Shown here piece by piece: positions 5,683-9,856 of a stretch of DNA of 9,856 bases (within the stretch, counting starts at the first letter, position 1; every line of letters starts with the position of its first letter). Source of the stretch: Candidatus Cloacimonadota bacterium. GTDB lineage: Bacteria > Cloacimonadota > Cloacimonadia > Cloacimonadales > TCS61. A program made the position numbers and the translations under genes. The notes beneath the pieces were generated by a model. It saw only the letters and a program-made list of their open reading frames with translations. It was not told where the DNA came from and searched no databases. The DNA lies in the NCBI GenBank assembly GCA_030596265.1, contig JAUVKM010000054.1, positions 1-9,856 on the forward strand. Reading direction: 5' to 3'.

Positions 5683-6561
5683 GTGGATAGAATAATCAGA
5701 GGAATTACTTTAGATAAAAGTATTCGTTTCTTTGCAATCGACGCAACAGAGACAGTGCAAGAAGCTGTAACAATTCATCATTTATCTATGACTAATTCTG
5801 TAATAATGGGAAGAATGATAAGCGCAACACTCATGATGGCTGCCGATCTTAAGTCAGATAAAAACGTGATCACATTAAAAATTGATGGTGATGGACCTGC
5901 CGGAGTTGCGATTGTTACTGCTCGAAAAAATGGAAATGTAAAAGGTTATGCAAAATATCCGGAAGTTGAAATCCCATTAAACAAGCATACAAAAACCTTT
6001 GATATTCAAAATGCAATTGGTAATGGAACACTTACGATCATAAAAGATCTAGGAATGAAAAGTCCATACATCGGGCAGATCGAATTGAAGTATGCCACTA
6101 TTGCTAAGGATCTAACATTTTATTTTGCTAAGTCGGAACAGATTCCTTCCTCGGTTGGACTTGGCGTTTTGGTAATGCCGGATGGAACGATAAAACAAGC
6201 AGGCGGGTTTATAATTCAGGTTTTACCGGAAACAAAGGAAGATGTAATTTTCAGGATAGAAAAGAACCTGGCAAAATTCCCTAATCTTACCGATATGATG
6301 GATATGGGACACTCTATCGAAGATGTAATGTCAAAGTTCATTTTAAAAGGTTTAGAGCCTGAGGTCAAAGAAACTGCACCTGTTAAGTATAAATGTGATT
6401 GTTCAAAAGAGAAATTCGAAATTGGTATTAAGCTTCTTTCAAAAGAGGAATTGCAGGAAGCTATTGATACAAATGAAACGCTTACAATTCATTGCCATTT
6501 TTGTAATACAGATTACAATTTTAATAAAAAAAAGATTGAAAAGATATTGGGGCAAATGTAG
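5683..6561 (+). CDS. hslO: Hsp33 redox-regulated chaperone
   Basis: A 292-residue protein of normal family length. Cytoplasmic holdase: oxidation of its zinc-bound cysteines releases zinc, unfolds the linker and lets it bind unfolding proteins during oxidative or heat stress. Seen: the N-terminal core with family sequence LKIDGDGPAGVAIVTA (65-80), a GGF motif near 174-176, the linker region at ~180-235, and the four zinc ligands CDC (238-240) and CHFC (271-274) in the expected CxC...CxxC form. The start is GTG at 5683, with GAGGA 6 nt upstream; the overlapping ATG at 5681 is in another frame and stops at once. The stop abuts the rsmA start, so the two are one operon. It begins about 50 nt after an orphan terminator, so its promoter must be in that short gap or read-through occurs. 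Confidence 0.96.
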   Translation: MDRIIRGITLDKSIRFFAIDATETVQEAVTIHHLSMTNSVIMGRMISATLMMAADLKSDKNVITLKIDGDGPAGVAIVTARKNGNVKGYAKYPEVEIPLNKHTKTFDIQNAIGNGTLTIIKDLGMKSPYIGQIELKYATIAKDLTFYFAKSEQIPSSVGLGVLVMPDGTIKQAGGFIIQVLPETKEDVIFRIEKNLAKFPNLTDMMDMGHSIEDVMSKFILKGLEPEVKETAPVKYKCDCSKEKFEIGIKLLSKEELQEAIDTNETLTIHCHFCNTDYNFNKKKIEKILGQM

Positions 6562-7362
6562 ATGAAAAAATTCAGACATAAAAAAAGTCTTGGTCAGCAT
6601 TTCTTAAAAGATAAAAATATTGTAAAGAAAATAGCTGATCTTGCTGAAATTAAAGAAAATGAACTAGTTTGGGAAGTGGGACCTGGCAAGGGCATACTCA
6701 CACAAGAATTGATTTTGCAGAAGAGCAATTTAACCTGTTTCGAGATCGATGAAAGTCTATATCCAATTTTGCATGAGAAATTTGGCAATGATATCAATTT
6801 GATAAATAAAGATATTCTAAAGATTGATTGGAAAGAATATTTGAAAGATAATCAGATTAAAATCGTGGCAAACCTGCCATATCAGATCACATCTCCATTT
6901 TTATTCAGAGTAACAGAGCATGCCACTAATTTTAAGCGAGTTGTAGTAATGATACAAAAAGAAGTAGCAGAACGGATCAATGCAGGAGTCGGCACAAAAG
7001 ATTATGGAAAGCTTTCGTTAAAAATGCAGTTCTATTTTAATGTTGAATACGGTTTTACTGTGAAACCACATCTCTTTTTTCCGCCTCCAAAAGTTGATTC
7101 TGCAGTTATAATTCTAACACCTCGAAAAGATAAACCTATTCTGGAAGATGAAAAATTTTTTTGGAGAGTGGTTGAGGTCGGCTTTCAAAACAGAAGAAAA
7201 ATGTTACGTAGGAATTTGCGTATAATCCTCTCTAAAGAAAAGATCGAAGAACTAGGGGATAGTTGTAAGATCGAGTTAACCAGAAGAGGAGAGACGCTTA
7301 CAGAAAAAGATTTTATAGAATTATATGAAGCAATACGAAAGTTACAAAATAAAGAAATTTAA
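6562..7362 (+). CDS. rsmA: 16S rRNA (adenine1518-N6/adenine1519-N6)-dimethyltransferase
   Basis: A 266-residue protein (also called KsgA), the usual length. It uses S-adenosylmethionine to dimethylate two adjacent adenines in the 3' terminal helix of 16S rRNA, a late check in 30S assembly. Motifs: GQHFLKDKNI (11-20), SAM-binding EVGPGKG (38-44), acidic residue in FEID (60-63), catalytic NLPY (104-107) followed by QITSPFLF, and FFPPPKVDSAVI near 174-185, then the basic C-terminal helical domain with QNRRKMLRRNL. ATG follows the hslO stop with no gap; TTGGGGC is a weak ribosome site 9 nt upstream, so coupling with hslO is likely. It converges on the PHP-family gene, the two being separated by a dispersed repeat. 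Confidence 0.97.
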   Translation: MKKFRHKKSLGQHFLKDKNIVKKIADLAEIKENELVWEVGPGKGILTQELILQKSNLTCFEIDESLYPILHEKFGNDINLINKDILKIDWKEYLKDNQIKIVANLPYQITSPFLFRVTEHATNFKRVVVMIQKEVAERINAGVGTKDYGKLSLKMQFYFNVEYGFTVKPHLFFPPPKVDSAVIILTPRKDKPILEDEKFFWRVVEVGFQNRRKMLRRNLRIILSKEKIEELGDSCKIELTRRGETLTEKDFIELYEAIRKLQNKEI

Positions 7363-7414
7363 CAACGAATAGAAGATAACAAAAACAAACTAAAAAGCAA
7401 GGAAAGTAATGAAA

Positions 7415-7605
7415 GGTATCTCCTCTTGAGACGCTGTACTGAGCTTGTCGAAGTAGGAGTCCGACTTTAGTCGGGAGGTGTGTTTCATTGGTTATTCCGT
7501 GTTGGATATTGAATATTCGCTTTTCGGTGTCTTCGGTGATTTTCGGTGTTCAATATTTTTTCACTTCGTCTTTGGACATTCCTTGTTGGATATTGGATAT
7601 TGATT
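7415..7605. repeat. Dispersed palindrome-rich repeat between convergent genes
   Basis: A composite non-coding element. Parts seen: TACTGAGCTTGTCGAAGTA (7437-7455), a motif I recognise as recurrent in many environmental genomes; the hairpin CCGACT-TT-AGTCGG (7461-7474); two direct copies of a 28-nt unit (7490-7517 and 7574-7601, 24 of 28 identical) built on TGTTGGATATTG; and three TTCGGTG repeats (7523, 7532, 7542) between them. The right-hand part overlaps the last codons and stop of the PHP-family gene. Only one copy is in this window, so its dispersed nature is inferred from type. The 7461 hairpin might also help end the convergent transcripts. Confidence 0.65.
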
Positions 7606-9216
7606 CTGTCTCTGTGTTGAATTCTTTACTTTTTCAATCCAAACAGGATTTGTAAAAACGACTCCGCCATTTTCAGTTTTCAAACTCATACGAACATAAC
7701 CTTTTTCAGGAAGTTCAATCTCGTAATTATTTCCAGGATTTACAATTTCGTTTTCTTTATCTGAATTATAATCACCAATTAAAACAGAAATATTTGTGAT
7801 TTCACCAAATTCGATTGCTGTTTCACTTTCAATAATAATATTTACTTTATTGGTTTTACAAGTTGATCCAATTGGGAAAAATTCGTCTTTAACTTTTAAT
7901 TGAAATGAGAGAAATGGACCGTTACTAACAATAACTTCACCATTTTTCAATCCGGCTACAGGTTGATTTTCTTTATATTTAAAAGTTGTAAAAAACTGTC
8001 CGAATATTTGTTTCTGAGAAGAGAATAATTTCCAGAAAGGAGATTTGATCTGTCGCATCACATTGAAATTCCCATGTGCATCATTGCCAGCAATCAGATA
8101 AAATCGATTACCTTTTAAAAGCATTTTTTTCCAATAATTCACAGAACGTTCAATATTGCCAGGTTCTGCACTATTAATCACCTGCAGAAAATTGATCCCA
8201 CTGTTTTGATAATCTTCATCACTCCAATTTCCACGACGCAGTGTGAGTTTCTGCATGAATGGAATTTCCTCAATCGGATGTGCTGCGATAAACAGGTTAC
8301 TCTCTTTATGTAGTTTGTTGATTTCGTTTAGAAAGTGCTGCGGTTTATTTTTGAACCATTTCTCAGCACTATCACCATAACCTTCGATAAATTCATCATG
8401 GTTTATCGCTAGCATATGAACATTTTCACCTTTAGAATTCCCAATCGAAACTTCTTCTCCGGGGATTACTCGAAAATCTTTTGAGTCACAATCTTTCACA
8501 TCTTTTTGCATCTGGTTCCAAATGGGAAGATCTGCATCATTTTTAGTGCAGGAGGTGAAACTGTCATCCAGATCATAGGAATGATCTGTTATAAATAACC
8601 AGGAAAGCCCCATCGCTTTTGCTAATTCTGCAGTTGACTTCACATCAGCACCGAATTCAACCTGATCTGCAGTATGAATACTATGATAATGAGGTTCACC
8701 TGCATACCAACTTTCCGGTAATGGCAAAGGTTCTTTTGCATAAAAAGTCTTATATGGTTTTCTTGGTATATCCGGGAAATTATCATTGATAATAATTTTT
8801 GGTTTGCCATCGATCTCAACATCTAATTTGACAATTATCTGTAAAAACTGATTTGTTTCAAATTCTATAACATTAACATCAAGTATTTGAGAAAAATATT
8901 TATCACTTATTTCCTTTTTAATTATGAAATTTTGTGAAATTGTTTTATCATTTCCCTTAATACTAATATTAACAGAATTGATCGTTATAGGGAAGAGGTC
9001 GGCATCTTTAATAATGATGAGTAAAGGAATCGTTCGATTTTGATTCTTTATGATTCTGATGGGAATATCAGTGATGATCTCGGGTTCTTTCCTATAATAT
9101 TTTGGATAAAGATATTTAAGATGGAAATGGATCTCAGCATAGGAAATCAATAATGGAGTAGATGCAAAAAAACCTTCAAGGAAATTGAAACCTTGAAGGT
9201 TTTGAAATATATTCAT
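7561..9216 (-). CDS. PHP-domain metallohydrolase (CehA/McbA-like)
   Basis: A 551-residue protein. Residues ~25-160 are a beta-rich N-terminal region (EIHFHLKYLYPKYY). The PHP metal-dependent phosphoesterase domain spans ~170-430: GEPHYHSIH (173-181) with the HxH pair 176/178, ITDHSYD (209-215), IPGEEVS (251-257), VHMLA (266-270), AAHP (311-314) and AGNDAHG (376-382), so all metal-ligand motifs are present. Residues 430-530 look like a beta-sandwich. No signal peptide is evident. The substrate is unknown; relatives hydrolyse phosphoesters or carbamates. The last ~20 residues (from ~531, NSTQRQNQ...) are read through a dispersed repeat and are unlikely to be native family sequence. The start is uncertain: the first ~17 codons form the terminator hairpin at 9166-9201 and there is no Shine-Dalgarno before ATG 9216; TTG at 9150 is an alternative. 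Confidence 0.87.
   Translation of the reverse strand: MNIFQNLQGFNFLEGFFASTPLLISYAEIHFHLKYLYPKYYRKEPEIITDIPIRIIKNQNRTIPLLIIIKDADLFPITINSVNISIKGNDKTISQNFIIKKEISDKYFSQILDVNVIEFETNQFLQIIVKLDVEIDGKPKIIINDNFPDIPRKPYKTFYAKEPLPLPESWYAGEPHYHSIHTADQVEFGADVKSTAELAKAMGLSWLFITDHSYDLDDSFTSCTKNDADLPIWNQMQKDVKDCDSKDFRVIPGEEVSIGNSKGENVHMLAINHDEFIEGYGDSAEKWFKNKPQHFLNEINKLHKESNLFIAAHPIEEIPFMQKLTLRRGNWSDEDYQNSGINFLQVINSAEPGNIERSVNYWKKMLLKGNRFYLIAGNDAHGNFNVMRQIKSPFWKLFSSQKQIFGQFFTTFKYKENQPVAGLKNGEVIVSNGPFLSFQLKVKDEFFPIGSTCKTNKVNIIIESETAIEFGEITNISVLIGDYNSDKENEIVNPGNNYEIELPEKGYVRMSLKTENGGVVFTNPVWIEKVKNSTQRQNQYPISNKECPKTK
9166..9201 (-). terminator. Strong terminator of the pseudopilin gene, overlapping the next ORF's start
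   Basis: On the minus strand AACCTTCAAGG (9201-9191) pairs perfectly over 11 bases with CCTTGAAGGTT (9181-9171) around a 9-nt loop, and the stem runs into seven T (9172-9166). It begins 33 nt after the pseudopilin stop codon. It sits inside the first codons of the PHP-family reading frame, so that gene either starts further downstream or is controlled by read-through. Confidence 0.88.
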
Positions 9217-9234
9217 TAAACTTTTTGAGTGATC

Positions 9235-9711
9235 TTACGGAAGCCAATTTGGGTCAAAAACGCTTTCTGATATTTTATCGTTACTAACGCCCCAAGGGCC
9301 ATTTGGCAGATAGTAATAAATTGATGCGCCTTCTTTTCCAAAATTTTTATTAGTAGTACCTACAACTGAACTATCCGTTACAGAATAGTTAAAAAGAAAA
9401 TCTTCATTTGTTTTCACAAGATCACCAATAATATTTAATAGGTCTTCTCCGGTATAATTGCCTTCATCATTAAGTTTTACAACAGTATGTTCAAAAATAA
9501 AATACCCATTTGCCGGATCTTTTTTAAACATGACATCTGCACGTGCAATAACTTGCATATTATAAACTGCTTCCTTAAGTTTTCCGTGATTTAATTTGTC
9601 TGCTCTTAATGGAATGATAAGTGTAAAAACAATTCCTACAAGCATAATTATCATAATAAGTTCAATTAAAGAGAACTTTTTTGCCTTTTCAATTTTTGTA
9701 TTTTCTGCCAT
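9235..9711 (-). CDS. Type IV pilin-like (pseudopilin) protein with atypical cleavage site
   Basis: A 158-residue protein. After a short charged leader (MAENTKIEKAKK) comes FSLIELIMIIMLVGI (13-27), the N-methylation helix with Glu at +5, extending as a membrane segment to ~35, then a soluble domain ending FDPNWLP. This is the layout of pilins and type II secretion pseudopilins, which are cut by prepilin peptidase and assembled in the envelope. The residue before the expected cut is Lys12, not the usual Gly. The start at ATG 9711 is chosen because GGAGG (9716-9720) is 4 nt upstream; a longer frame from GTG 9735 would swallow this site. No other pilus or secretion gene is in the window. A strong terminator follows. 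Family good, system unknown. Confidence 0.86.
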   Translation of the reverse strand: MAENTKIEKAKKFSLIELIMIIMLVGIVFTLIIPLRADKLNHGKLKEAVYNMQVIARADVMFKKDPANGYFIFEHTVVKLNDEGNYTGEDLLNIIGDLVKTNEDFLFNYSVTDSSVVGTTNKNFGKEGASIYYYLPNGPWGVSNDKISESVFDPNWLP

Positions 9712-9734
9712 TTTCCCTCCAAAATCTTCTGACA

Positions 9735-9764
9735 CAGAATCTGAGTTGCATTCTCTTTGTCAAA
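9735..9764 (-). promoter_or_regulatory. Candidate promoter of the pseudopilin gene
   Basis: On the minus strand TTTGACA (9764-9758) is a perfect -35 hexamer, as before tRNA-Asp. At 17 nt the -10 hexamer would be ATTCTG, a poor match; TGTG follows about 21 nt after, close to the 20 nt seen before tRNA-Asp. It would give a very short leader containing the GGAGG. The remainder to 9856 is AT-rich with nothing else recognised. Confidence 0.38.
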
Positions 9765-9856
9765 TCTTTTTTATTTCATTATCTATATGCTGTGATTTTG
9801 TTTTTTCTCATTTGTTTTATTATTATAAATTAAAAGAAAAATACTTTACAACTAAA

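Noticed and set aside
6594..6797. Minus-strand open frame inside rsmA
   Set aside because: Antisense to the SAM-binding motif region of a certain gene.
7415..7605. CRISPR array
   Set aside because: Only two diverged 28-nt units with unequal internal repeats, no regular spacers and no cas genes.
8640..8822. Minus-strand open frame overlapping the PHP-family gene
   Set aside because: Alternative frame within the PHP domain coding region on the same strand; the main frame holds the metal-ligand motifs.

Overview
AT-rich bacterial window (roughly one third G+C by eye) with short intergenic gaps and, for most genes, recognisable AGGAG-type ribosome binding sites. Gene content (a pseudopilin, a CehA/McbA-like PHP metallohydrolase, a REC-PAS response regulator with a cysteine module, Hsp33, RsmA, and a dispersed repeat of an environmental-genome type) suggests an uncultured anaerobe. 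My best guess is the FCB group, perhaps Cloacimonadota, but this is inference from protein style and not from a marker gene.

Layout. 1-1621 (minus): response regulator followed 11 nt later by the N-terminal half of a MATE efflux protein that runs off the left edge. 1761-3131 (plus): a solitary long GcvT-like aminomethyltransferase, divergent from the regulator. 3263-3340 (plus): tRNA-Asp(GTC) with encoded CCA and a good terminator. 3341-5630: an accessory stretch behind the tRNA, described below. 5683-7362 (plus): hslO and rsmA, directly abutting. 7363-7605: a dispersed, palindrome-rich repeat that runs into the 3' end of the convergent gene. 7561-9711 (minus): a pseudopilin gene, a strong terminator, and a PHP-family metallohydrolase whose predicted start overlaps that terminator.

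Most interesting region: 3263-5630 looks like a tRNA-Asp integration hotspot holding two small tandem islets. The 3' end of the tRNA plus its downstream spacer is repeated at 4501-4522 (21 of 22 nt). A shorter, more decayed version is at 5589-5600 (12 nt). All three copies are followed by a homologous but diverged rho-independent terminator (3351, 4525, 5604). The simplest reading is that the original order was tRNA-Asp, terminator, hslO, and that two integrations of about 1.1-1.2 kb each pushed the old junctions away. Islet 1 carries one gene, a zinc-ribbon / PH-like / HNH nuclease protein. Islet 2 carries a cysteine-rich orphan and a 56-residue ribbon-helix-helix protein with candidate operators upstream. 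No integrase is visible, so these are either remnants or elements mobilised in trans.

The flanking genes are mostly ordinary housekeeping or signalling genes. Apart from hslO-rsmA and regulator-MATE, there is little sign that they act together.
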